Assembly (NCBI GenBank): GCA_026874595.1
Contig: CM049310.1
Span: 81,142,556 to 81,206,555, forward strand
Length of the DNA: 64,000 nt
Origin: Sipunculus nudus
Lineage: Eukaryota > Annelida > Sipuncula > Golfingiida > Sipunculidae
Direction of reading: 5' to 3'
Shown here: positions 1 through 10,043 of the stretch, piece after piece
Layout of the letters: each line of letters starts with the position of its first letter
How positions within the stretch are numbered: the stretch's first letter is position 1
Made by a program: the position numbers and the translations under genes
Notes under the pieces: model-generated
The model's input: the letters and a program-made list of their open reading frames with translations, nothing else
Told to the model about the DNA's origin: nothing
The model's database searches: none

Positions 1-468
1 TATCCAGTAATTTCAGGGATTATACTATTACTAATACTTTACAATTTAATGCTGCCTGTCTCAAGTTTACTTTCTGGATTGTTACAAGAGCTTTACATTG
101 GACTGTTATTCTCCGAGAGGATTCGTGTGAACTGTTCGCCGGCTTATACATTTTAAAGGACTTATCGTTGTGGCAGTATCCAGGTACTGTGCACTTTGTT
201 TATTCTACTGTGTGATTGTATTGATTTGTTGTTATACTATTGTTATACGGTGTAATTGTATTGATTAAGTGCATTGTAATGTTAGAGTTGTTATAAGAAT
301 AAATTATGGTTATTTGTTAACAAAAAAACACTGACTTTCTTTATTCATTCATTCATCCCTAGACATTTCACGTTGCCTTGTGTTACAGAATCTGATTTTT
401 TTATATCTCCTTGACAAAATTTGTGTTCATCACACATACGTGATCTGTTGATATTAGGTTCCGTAACA
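1..468 (+). mobile_element. 3' part of an LTR (partial, cut by window edge)
   Basis: This stretch aligns along its whole length with the right half of the solo LTR at 51313-52225: same CTGCCTGTCTC block near position 52, same AATAAA followed by TTTGTTAACAAAAAA, and same GTAACA end at 468. The left half lies outside the window. I see no primer-binding site right after 468, so it is either a solo LTR or the 3' LTR of an element lying to the left. The two copies differ by many substitutions and small indels, so they are old. Confidence 0.75.
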
Positions 469-1300
469 ATACGGCTGATGATCAAACCCTGAATAACAGG
501 TTTGATAGTGTCTCGTGATAGCATTGACCTTATTCTGATAATATTCTACAATAATATATAAGTGCTGCATGCTGTGGATTATCTTTGGATGTTCTTGACA
601 ATTCTTCTGCTTCGTATTTGAAATATACTTAAACAAGTCATCACCTATTTAATCCTATGCTGTTGTTTCCTTACGCTCCCAAGGCAGAGGACATCTTGCG
701 GAAGCTACAGATTTTCGCGCTGCCTGCTTTGATCGTTTATGATGCACTTTAACAACAGGTGGTGCACATGGGCTTGTCTGCTTAAAAAAAACTGCTGATG
801 TGACGAGCAGCAAACTTAATGCAAGTCAATAAACACTCGAAAGGCATCAGGCTCCGCCAAGAAACCACGTGCGGGGCAATTCACTCTGAGCCTGTGGCCT
901 GTTCAAAGGGTCACCGGGGCGATGAGCTGTCACTCAAAACGAAATGAACAAAGTTGGCTCCGTGTATTCCTCGCTTAGTAAACCGTGTTGTCTTCAGCAC
1001 AGGATCTCATCTGATTGGACCAAAATGCAGTGCTCCCCTCTGGTGTAGAGATTCAGGATACAAGGTCACAACAAATAGCGCTTACGATATAGGTAGATAG
1101 CCTATTGGTAAAGCGCTGTTTAAAGAGCGTATTGTTTCCTCCGACGAGTACATAATGTAATCATAATAGAAGGGTTACCATTTGACCTGTATGCATTTAT
1201 TAATGATCAAAGGTTAATCCTGGTTAAGAACAGTTCTTAAAACGCCTCCATGAAGGATGTATGAACTATTTTTTTTTATCAAAAACATGTTTGTTAACAC
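469..1300. other. Non-coding stretch without recognised gene
   Basis: I see no splice-supported exon or RNA gene. A 7-bp stem (TCAAACC/GGTTTGA) follows CTGATGA at 474 but the hammerhead core is not completed. At 1131-1170 a segment of about 37 bp is the reverse complement of 25237-25276 (core ACTCGTCGGAGGAAAC), so an interspersed repeat end is present. Confidence 0.5.
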
Positions 1301-1314
1301 AGCAATGTTGACAA

Positions 1315-1462
1315 AAGGAAAACACATTCAACCTAAGGTCGTAGATTGCATATATATGCAAAGGTAGAAAGTTCACTTGTTTCAAAACGCCTTTTGCAAA
1401 GCTCTGGCTTATCTGACTTGCTGCCAGATGTCCTTGTTGAATTTGTTTTGATTACTTTGCGG
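1315..1462 (+). repeat. Interspersed repeat family C, copy 1
   Basis: The segment from GAAAGTTCAC to CCTTGTTGAAT matches 3540-3700 (shared blocks: AAAACGCC, TTTGCAAAG, TCTGG, ACTTGC, TCCTTGTTGAAT). There are two diverged copies 2.2 kb apart in the same orientation. The family is not recognised. Confidence 0.6.
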
Positions 1463-1516
1463 GCCACTACATATTAGGTCATATAGGTGATTAGGCCCCT
1501 TAAAGACTGCATTACT

Positions 1517-2041
1517 ATCGCGATGTATGTTGTATAATAAGCGCCCATGCATGTGTACCTTTTTGTTGTACTTTGTTGTACTTTATTTTGTGTACCTTTT
1601 GTTGTACTTTGTTGTACTTTATTTTGTGTACCTTTTGTTGTACTTTGTTGTACTTTATTTTGTGTACCTTTTGTTGTACTTTGTTGTACTTTATTTTGTG
1701 TACCTTTTGTTGTACTTTGTTGTACTTTATTTTGTGTACCTTTTGTTGTACTTTGTTGTACTTTATTTTGTGTACCTTTTGTTGTACTTTGTTGTACTTT
1801 ATTTTGTGTACCTTTTGTTGTACTTTGTTGTACTTTATTTTGTGTACCTTTTGTTGTACTTTGTTGTACTTTATTTTGTGTACCTTTTGTTGTACTTTGT
1901 TGTACTTTATTTTGTGTACCTTTTGTTGTACTTTGTTGTACTTTATTTTGTGTACCTTTTGTTGTACTTTGTTGTACTTTATTTTGTCTTTTTTTTTTAA
2001 TCGCGATGTATGTTGTATAATAAGCGCCCATGCATGTGTAC
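1517..2041. repeat. 36-bp minisatellite flanked by 42-bp direct repeats
   Basis: About twelve copies of a 36-bp unit (GTACCTTTTGTTGTAC then TTTGTTGTACTTTATTTTGT) run from about 1556 to 1987 with essentially no differences. Each unit itself contains two TTTGTTGTAC halves. The array sits between two near-identical 42-bp direct repeats that begin ATCGCGATGTATGTTG and end ATGCATGTGTACC (1518-1560 and 2001-2041). Because 36 is a multiple of three, frames on both strands stay open; I regard these as spurious. Confidence 0.95.
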
Positions 2042-2164
2042 CCTGGTGATAAAGTATTACTAAAGATAGGGCAAGATTTGATATAAAGTATAGACGTTAT
2101 AATGTATAATGTAAACCAACAAAAATATCTCCCAAACTGTCAGGATCGCAGATTTCTTTCAGAT

Positions 2165-2590
2165 TAGATATTATAATTTAATCTTAACATCACATATTTA
2201 TTTAGATTCGAGCTCACAAATTCAGAAATTAAAAAAAAAACAACCTGGCTTAATCTCGCCTTCAAAACAAATTAAACAAAAGTATATGATGTCAGCTTCA
2301 GGCACTGGTGAGCATTTGATATGCTTTACTTTATAACACTTTTACTTACATTTAAGTAATAAAGTATGCATTTTAATTTATGTTTTTGTTGCTCATCTCT
2401 ATGTCCTTCTTGTCCGATTACCTGGTTGTCATAAACCTTGGGTTTAAGTCAATTAGATATTACATTTCCTGAAAATTTTAGCTGTATCGTGTTGCTTTTT
2501 GGAAGACAAGGCTTTAAACGAGGCTTGATGTCACGTGCTTCGGCTGCCCCCTGACGATGAATTTGAAAACTATCGATGTGACTTCTTCAT
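2165..2590 (+). repeat. Interspersed repeat family A, copy 1
   Basis: This matches 16737-16930 in order: TTTAGATT..GAG, ACAAATTC, GGCTTAA, TAGCTGTATCGTGTTGCT, GCTGCCCCCTG, TGACTTCTTCAT. Copy 1 is longer because of internal insertions. No coding capacity or terminal structure was seen. Confidence 0.65.
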
Positions 2591-2699
2591 AAAAATGATT
2601 AAGAGTGAAGGTATGGTCAGAACTGTCGGTATTTTACCATCAGCATTCGCAACCGTTAGCGTTAGGTCTGTCTGATACTTCTATCTTTCAATTTATCTT

Positions 2700-2762
2700 C
2701 AAGGGTGGGGGGATGATTCGCATGCGTGGGAGGGTAATCAAAATTGGGAAAACTTTTTTTTT

Positions 2763-2813
<51 letters not shown>

Positions 2814-3056
2814 ATAAGTAGATTTTACAAAAACAAGGTATTATGTTTCCAGTATATTTTAATGTTAAGATTTTCAAGGGAAACTCAAAAATGGAACCAA
2901 AGTCTATAATTCTAGTTATTAATATATTTCATTTTCGATTCATAAATAGTTTACTCTAAATATCATGGAGTGGGGGATGATTACATTGACGATCCCCACA
3001 TTGCTAAAAAGTGGGGGGGGGGATATATCCCCCCATCCCCCTGTATTGACGCCCCT
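2700..3056. mobile_element. Possible hAT-like non-autonomous element with CA/TA microsatellite
   Basis: The right end read on the minus strand starts CAGGGGCGTCAATACAGGGG, a terminus typical of hAT-like elements. The left end near 2703 carries a related GGGTGGGGGGATGATT. A (CA)n(TA)n run occupies 2765-2814. The left terminus is poorly conserved and I found no target-site duplication, so the boundaries are uncertain. Confidence 0.35.
2765..2814. repeat. (CA)n(TA)n microsatellite
   Basis: About 15 CA units are followed directly by 9 TA units. Confidence 0.95.
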
Positions 3057-3535
3057 GGTTCGACTGAAAAAATGACCGGAAGGCCATGACGCTCAGCTGA
3101 ATTTGGCATACAGGTGAAGCATGTAGCCATGATAAATGCCTCAAGACTAGGCCACTCTATAGAAACATAGATGGATAGTACATATGTAGTACATGTGCAC
3201 TACAAAACAATGTGTTATAGGTCATCCTTCTGAAGCTTAACTGTCATGTATGTCTTTTATACTGACACTACTTTAATACAGAGTCTTATTTTCCGTAAAA
3301 ATCTTTTATTACACCTAGAGTTTTTACAAAAAAAAAGGTTACCCATTCATGGTGCAGACATTAAAGGCAGCTATTGACCTTCCTTTTCTGTAGACTTAAT
3401 GTAATTTTTTTTTTATTCTTTATACATATTTATGATCTGTGGGTACTTCCTCCTGTAAGAAAGGTTCATATAACGCCCCTGTTATGGCTGTATGAGCTTG
3501 GTTATCTACAGGCTGTTAACCTAAATATGGTACAT
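3057..3535. other. Non-coding stretch, nothing recognised
   Basis: AT-rich sequence with A and T homopolymers. No open frame has splice or homology support. Confidence 0.5.
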
Positions 3536-3539
3536 GCGC

Positions 3540-3700
3540 CATTTGTTGAAAAAAAAACCATAACGCCGCGAAGGTAGTGACTGCGTTGCACATGTGCAGG
3601 CGCTGAAAGTTCACCAGTTACAAAACGCCATTTGCAAAGTTCTGGGTCGTCGGACTTGCCCGCAGATTTCCTTGTTGAATGTGGGATGTTTGGATAATTT
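3540..3700 (+). repeat. Interspersed repeat family C, copy 2
   Basis: Second copy of the family seen at 1315-1462. It ends just before a run of C residues at 3704-3716. Confidence 0.6.
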
Positions 3701-4399
3701 TGCCCCCCCCCCCCCACATCTTATAAACATGTGAATCTGTGCACTGTATGATCGGCGTTTTCTGGACTCTTTTTTTTATAAAGGTTCAAGTGATTATCTT
3801 TAGTTAATAGACGTCAGATATCGGAAAAGACTCCTTTAAGAAACACAGGCCGGAGTGTTCTTTTAACTTTTGTCAAACTGACCATGCTTATCACTGGGCC
3901 ACCAAGAGAAAACCATATATATATTTTACTCAAAATTGGATGTAGAAAAAAGACTCTTCAACACCTATTTCCCTGCCTCCTCAAGGGGGGCAGCTTAAAT
4001 GATCACTATAATGAGAAAACAACCTTGCACTAATTATCTACAAAAAAACAATCAGCTGTTTCAAATAAATACCATACAACACTCTCTCATTTTCAAGGTT
4101 ATGAAAAAAATAAACATGAGCACATTTTGCAGGCCCTACTTCCAGGCATTTTGTTTCACTCTGCAGGCCCCAATTAGACTTTGGTTTTCACTTTCAGGAG
4201 ATCAAAGTTTTTTGGGTATTAAGGGATAGATAAGAGCTACTGTCCGTCCGTCCGTCGGTCTTGTCATCAGTTAAAGGGCCCCAATCGTAACTCCATGTTT
4301 TATCATAATATTTAATAAACCTGTCTGCACATTAACAACAGCAGCATGCAACAATTGGACAGGATCGGAAAGTACTCTTCAATTTGTGGAGCGATTGAT

Positions 4400-5045
4400 T
4401 GCAATATAATATTGACGATATTATGTCACACTGCGCTGACTCGGACTCACGATCCCATCAATGCACTGGGCCTTCTAATTACATCAACGGCGTAGGTATT
4501 TATGTGGTGAAGAACACAATATAGTCCGTCAAGTTGGATAAGAATCGTTTCAAGGCAAATAACATAAAGTCGAGTGTTTGTGGTAAGGACTTTATTCGTA
4601 TTCATAATAAACCCAGGCTAAGGAAATACGACTATATACGAGGTAAACTAGGACCTCAGATCGCGCTTCCAGGACCTAGCTCGAAGACAACAAGACTGCT
4701 CTCTGGACACACGCGCGGTCTCCTCTTGACCTTCACTCCTGGGCAACCCAGCAGCTTCAAGTCACTCCGGCTGTCATACATCGTACCCAGATCCTCTACA
4801 ACATTACGGAATAAGTAATACCTTGTAAGCAATGGCTTGTGAAATGTAAACAGAAGGTGTTTCCTTGAAATGTTAAAAAAAAATTTTTTTTTGAAGTTTG
4901 ATATTTGAGACAAGTAGTCCCGGCTGTCCCACAGTGCACAAACAGAAGTTTTTCATTCCGAATAGAAACGACCTCTGGCGGAAGGGTGGAAATTATGTGT
5001 ATGCATGCAAATCTGACGTGATGCCTGTTATCGATAACTCTGAAT
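4400..5045 (+). repeat. Interspersed repeat family D, copy 1
   Basis: Collinear with 48780-49215: shared blocks include ATGCACTGG, GGATAAGAAT, GTAATA..TTGTAAGCA, GTGTTTCCTTGAAATGT, AGTCCC..CTGTCCCAC and GAATAGAAA. Copy 1 has an extra segment of about 280 bp after 4560. The two copies are diverged and the family is not recognised. Confidence 0.65.
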
Positions 5046-6585
5046 CTTAACAAGTTGTTGGTTTTCTTCGGGTCCTCCGGTTTCCACCCTGTAGACTTTT
5101 AAACGCCACCATCCGGGCCATGGAGAGTGCCTGGTGTTAGTTTCAATAACTAGTTGTACAATCAGTGTAAGACAATTTTATAAAGTTTAAATCTAACTCT
5201 CGGATCAAAATGTTAAAGATAACTTGGTCATGAGACTGATATGTATATAGGCTGCCACTTGTGTTTTCCTGTTTTCATGATGCACGACAAAACTTTTTGT
5301 TGTAATTTTTCCTGGTTCAACAGAACATGTAACACTAGATTTCATATTATGGATACATAACCTTTGTAGAAAGAATAAATGAATATGAATTAAATATTAG
5401 ATGAATTATCATGCCCCCCCCCCCCCCATATCGTTTGGTATTGGTATGTTTTGTAGAAACTTACGAACAATCTATTAAATTAACTATCATTAATCTACAT
5501 CTCCATCATATAATTTTTATTCAAAAGCCTTTTCTCCAATAAGCTAAAGGACCAATTCTTTGTCCTCAGATTCAAGCCGCCGATTGACAGGTATTAGCTC
5601 TGACAGTTCCTGCTCTGCCATAAGCTTGGAGAACCCGAACACTGCAGCGTGACACTACTTACACACATAAAAAGTCTGTTAAGAAGTCTCGTGGCAGGTA
5701 CTATACATTTTATTTTAGAATAATGTCACTTTTGTAGAACTTAAACGTTCTCTTGTCACAAGTTTTGACGATTTCTGTGTTTTTATATAGAATTTGTATG
5801 TCGGTTTCTTGATATCTGAGGATATGCTGGTGCTATGAATACCTGATTGTACGGGCAAAATGATCATGTTATTGGTAAATCAGTGAAAGCTCTTTTTAAC
5901 TGTTTATATGTTCCTTTATTAAATAGAATGAAATGGGTATGAATCAGAATGGATTATGTTCAAAATGACAAATTTATTTAACTTTGAATTTCTCTTTTTG
6001 CAGGTATCTGTTGAGTTCATCTATGCTTTAATGTTATTCCCATTTCACTATATTATTTCATTATCAACCACTCTCATATACAGCGTGAATACGCATACTT
6101 TTTAGCAGCGTGAATAGGCAGTATAAAAGAAAAGCCCCTACCACTTCTAGGAGGAATCAATACGGCTTTTCTTACACGGCTTCCAAGATGCATGAATTTA
6201 AACTGCATATCCTTGAAAATATTTAGTGGTACAAGTTCACTGTTTTCTTGGTGATACCTCAGACATCAATGATTACCGTGTTCGTTTTGGGTAGAGTCGA
6301 CCTCTTGCGTAAGAGTGTGGCTAACCGCTTTTTGAAATTTCAGAAAATGGCATGTATAAATATAAACATATTTACTCAGAGACCGGATTTTGCTAAACAC
6401 ACAAGAATGTAGATAATAACACTTAAACAGCAGTAAAACAAAACAACATAGCAAAATACTTAACAACAAAACAAGACTATCTCATATTAAATATAAAACT
6501 AAACAAATCTACATTTTAAGGAATGCAATCTTCCGCTAAGTGGGGGGTCCCTATTGTAGGAAGGTCTCAGTATCGTATTTGCAAT
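5046..6585. other. Non-coding stretch, nothing recognised
   Basis: AT-rich, with a poly-C run at 5415-5428 and a short duplicated CAGCGTGAATA motif around 6082-6118. No exon, RNA gene or transposon end could be supported. Confidence 0.5.
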
Positions 6586-6589
6586 CAGC

Positions 6590-6800
6590 TATTCGGGCCA
6601 GCTATATCGATGCACGACTTTACTTTTACGAAATTTCCTTGACGACGTTCCTGAATACGGATCATGAGCCGGACCCACACTCAAATATAATCAATTCTTC
6701 CTTGGCCCATTCACAGAATGCCTTAATTACATGTGATTCCGCTCATGACTATGTAGGTTATGTTGTGAACAAACACACCCACAGGCACAAACGCACCGTC
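6590..6800 (+). repeat. Interspersed repeat family E, copy 1
   Basis: Matches 37850-38065 in order: TTCCTGAAT, GGATCATG, CAATTCTTC, ATTACATG, GTGAACAA. The 96-codon open frame across it has no protein-like conservation and I do not annotate it as a gene. Confidence 0.6.
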
Positions 6801-7460
6801 AAACACAGAAACAAAAACCAATGTGAATGAACGCGGAAGCCATAATCCAGTTATTTGGATTACAGCAAACACATAATTATGTATAGTTAATGCAGGTTAC
6901 ACTATTGTGAAACAGCGAACATTAAACCCTCGTGAAACACTGCAAATTGAGAACCGCGAAAAATTAACCCCCGCGAATATGAAGTCAACCATAGTATAGC
7001 TTACCCTTGTTTTTTTTATTGTCCATTGGCAACTTCACGAAAAATAAGTTCTAAACAGAATTTCATAACCTTTTGTTCAGGATTTTGAAATATTTAAGGA
7101 AATTATTTTACATACTGTCTAGGTAATCTCAATAACCAAATATAATGTTTTTCATTCATAAGATTTATTGCTATTGTGACATACGGTCATTTGTTTAAAA
7201 CAGCGGTACTCATCGGCATTGTCCTAGGGTTGACCTGGGATCATGGGTTAGTTAAACCGTGTGTACCCAGCACATCTTGATGAGACGATTTAAACTTCTA
7301 ATTTAAATAAAGTTAAAGAAAGTGCCTACCGGAAAAAAAAATATAAATATCTTCAAACTTGAAGAATCGCATAAATCCCTACCACAGTGTTAAGTACATA
7401 CAAAAGAAGGGATTTTTCAGTTTCAACTGCATGTATTTATAAGCACACTATATAAGAAGC

Positions 7461-7684
7461 GGATTCGGGTGGGGGGGGGGTCCAGGGGGTATGGATCCCC
7501 CTTTTTCATCCGAAGCAACCTTTTTTTCAAGGGAAGAAATTTTTTAGACCAAATTTTGCGGCACGGATCCCCCCTCCCCCGTTTTCTGGACCTTGGGACT
7601 ATTTGGGGGGGGGGGGGGATTTTCAGTAGTCCCCCTCCCCCTTTTTCTAAATTTTTGATCCGCCCTGTATTTAATCCTGCATCG
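7461..7684. mobile_element. Short G/C-homopolymer MITE-like repeat, family F copy 1
   Basis: The termini are inverted (GCGGATTCGGG at the left; GATCCGCCCTG at the right). The reverse complement aligns over its length with 55574-55763, sharing AAATTTGGTCT, CTTGAAAAAAAGG and CCCCCTGGACCC. It is non-autonomous, has no coding capacity, and its family is not known to me. Confidence 0.6.
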
Positions 7685-8214
7685 ATTATAAGCCCCTTGC
7701 TTTAGTCTTATAAGCCAGTTATCAGTTTTGTGATCTCCAGTCGGATAGGGTCCTGCTGACTTGTTTTCCTATTGGACGAGTACCAAACTTAATCAACAGG
7801 ATTATATTAACAGAATAGTTTGTTATTTTATTATATATGTTTATTACCAATTATATGATATGAAATAAATGAAGAAAGTTGTGATGTGCAGTGTATATTC
7901 TGATTATGCTGTGTTTTATTCTTTTAAAGAATCATTTTAAAGTCACATGACACATGTTTAGACGTGATTGTATTATTCATTAACTAGTGACTTTTACTTT
8001 GAAATGGTTTTGCGCATTATGATGTAAATGCCACGAGTTTTGTCTGATATGTAATTATATAATATTTATGTACATATATTCACGTACAATTTGTGCGTTA
8101 TCATAAGTATTTTGTATGTTTATCATTTTATGTATATTTAATATCATTGTATATAAAGACAAGGCTCCGTGTAACAAGAACGTCACTGAATTAGTTACCT
8201 TTATAAATATTTTT
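7685..8214. other. AT-rich non-coding stretch, nothing recognised
   Basis: I see only AT-rich sequence with TATAT motifs and no supported feature. Confidence 0.5.
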
Positions 8215-8243
8215 GAATAATAATAATAATAATAATAATAATT
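8215..8243. repeat. (TAA)n microsatellite
   Basis: About nine TAA units. Confidence 0.9.
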
Positions 8244-8379
8244 ATAATACCAAATATGAGACCAGCATTTTTAACATGGAATGTGAATTCCTGTCCAATA
8301 TATTTCTTGTTACAGACAATTCATAAATTACAAATATTCCACAGAAGCGAGAACTGAGAGCCTTGTGTCAATTTATACC

Positions 8380-8475
8380 ATTTTGGTCAAAAAAAGAAGA
8401 TAAAATCATTCAGTCTTGATAAAATTTCTTTATAATGTAGTGCTTTTACTTGTTTAGCAAAACAAATCATTTATT
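8380..8475 (-). mobile_element. Fragment of PIF/Harbinger-like MITE
   Basis: The segment containing ATGTAGTGCTTTTAC and TGTTTAGCAAAA is the reverse complement of the interior of the MITE at 50991-51269. The termini are missing. It lies directly upstream of the Penelope-like fragment. Confidence 0.55.
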
Positions 8476-8522
8476 ATCATACTTTTCCCTTATCATTTGA
8501 CAACCTAAACAAATGTTTCCCC

Positions 8523-9516
8523 AACATGTCTGGATCCAAAGCTGACAGCACCCGTAAGAAAATGATGAAACTCTTTTCCAATGTTGGCTTAAAAATAACC
8601 ATTGAAACTAACCTGACCTGCACAGATTTCTTAGACGTGACATTTGACCTCAAAAATGACATTTTCTACCCTTACAGAAAACCGAACAATGACCCGCTCT
8701 ATATCCACGCACAATCCAATCACCCCCCCCCCCCACCCCCCCCCCCCCAGCTGTTATCAGGCAGATACCTGTGATGATCAGCAAACGTGCAATGAAGAGC
8801 TATTTATGAAAGCCAAACCCATGTATGACAAAGCTTTAGCGAAAAGCGGGTTCTAAGAAAGCTTAAAATATGTTGAACCCACAATAACAAGCAAAAGAAA
8901 CAGGAAAAGGAAAATAATATGGTTCAATCCACCCTACAGCCGTCATGAAAAAGCCAACATTGGCAGACAATTCATGAAACTAGTTGAAAAACACTTCCCA
9001 AAACATCACAGGTACCACAGGCTATTCAACAGGAACAATTTGAAAATTAGCTATAGCTGTCTACCCAACATGTCAAACCTGATCAGCAAACATAATATGA
9101 AGGTTCTAAATACTGAAAAAGCTGTGGATGCAACTCAAAAACAATGTAACTGCCGTAAAAAGGATGAATGTCCTATGAATGGTCAGTGTCAGCTGAGATG
9201 CATTGTCTATAAGGCAACAGTTAGAACAGACAATGACGAGAAACACTACATATAGGGTGTACTGAAGGTGATTTTCAAGACCAGATACAATAACCACAAA
9301 CAATCCTTTCGTAACAGATCCCACGCTAAAAACACTGAACTGTCTAAACACATCTGGACACTAAAAGACTTTACGACTGGTATGACATCACTTACAATCT
9401 ATGTAACATCCCGTTATAATGGCAGGGCAGAGAAAACCCTTTTTTTCACATGTAACACGAAAATTAGCGAAACCTGCCCCATTAGTGCATGGAGTCCCTT
9501 TTGTGAACAAACGTAA
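8523..9516 (+). pseudogene. Penelope-like retroelement fragment (RT tail plus GIY-YIG region), degenerate
   Basis: Broken open frames along the plus strand read as the 3' half of a Penelope-like element ORF. First comes a reverse-transcriptase tail with NVGLKITIETNL, TDFLDVTFDL, YPYRKPNNDPLYIHAQSNHP (8526-8730). Next is the linker with RKRKIIWFNPPYS and NLKISYSCLPNM (8895-9080). Last is a Cys-rich GIY-YIG nuclease region with CNCRKKDECPMNGQC, VYKATV and FKTRYNNHKQSFRN (9140-9320). Poly-C runs at 8724-8748 interrupt the frame, stops occur near 8856 and inside the YIG motif (9253), and a shift follows it, so it cannot be functional. The 5' RT palm region is absent. The identification rests on motif order known for Penelope-like elements. 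Confidence 0.85.
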
Positions 9517-9536
9517 TATATAAATAAATAAATAAA

Positions 9537-9559
9537 TATATATATATATATATATATAT
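9537..9559. repeat. (TA)n microsatellite
   Basis: TA run after (AAAT)n, immediately 3' of the Penelope-like fragment. Confidence 0.85.
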
Positions 9560-9852
9560 CAAATATATTATATAATTCACGTGAACGTAATTTCGGACAA
9601 ATATTTACATATTACTTGGTTACAGCCATTTAGAACGAAAAACAATTTTATCTGATGTACAACATTTAATAGTTGCGTTTAGTTGTCATCAGAAAATTAA
9701 GTGACACGGATAATATGAGTATAAATGATAGATATTATAGTTTTGGATATACAACACAACATGGTACAGAGGAGAGGATTTGACAATGAAAATTAAGGAT
9801 GTTTAAGGATGTGTTACTCTTTTTCATTAACTTTTATGAGGGAGGGCTCTGC

Positions 9853-9855
<3 letters not shown>

Positions 9856-9906
<51 letters not shown>
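9856..9906. repeat. (TA)n microsatellite
   Basis: About 25 uninterrupted TA units. Confidence 0.95.
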
Positions 9907-9909
<3 letters not shown>

Positions 9910-9997
9910 GGTAGAGTTACCCTCCGTTGTTAAGTGCTCTATGGCCTACAGGCTAGGCCAGAACGGTATAACTCTGAAGAAAAATCAACAAAGTAAA

Positions 9998-10043
9998 TTC
10001 ACAACAGTCTGTTTCACGGGACGCGACCCGATCATCAGGTGAA
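9998..10043 (-). ncRNA. Candidate type I hammerhead ribozyme
   Basis: Read on the minus strand: stem I strand TTCAC (10043-10039), core CTGATGA (10038-10032), stem II CGGG/CCCG with a TCGCGT loop (10030-10017), core GAA (10015-10013), A15.1 (10012), a very short stem III ending with U16.1 (10004), H17 = U (10003), then stem I strand GTGAA (10002-9998). All invariant hammerhead core positions are present and stem I closes with five pairs. A U-U mismatch lies at the base of stem II, and stem III allows only three or four pairs, as in retroelement-type hammerheads. Such ribozymes are known from Penelope-like pseudo-LTRs and animal retrozymes. It lies antisense to the neighbouring Penelope-like fragment, so it probably belongs to a different insertion. 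Confidence 0.65.

Noticed and set aside
474-505. CTGATGA followed by a 7-bp hairpin, hammerhead-like
   Set aside because: The GAA core after stem II is absent (TAGTG instead), so no ribozyme.
1474-2049. Several overlapping 157-185-codon frames on both strands with 12-residue repeats
   Set aside because: They are translations of a perfect 36-bp minisatellite; length divisible by three explains the open frames and nothing else supports a gene.
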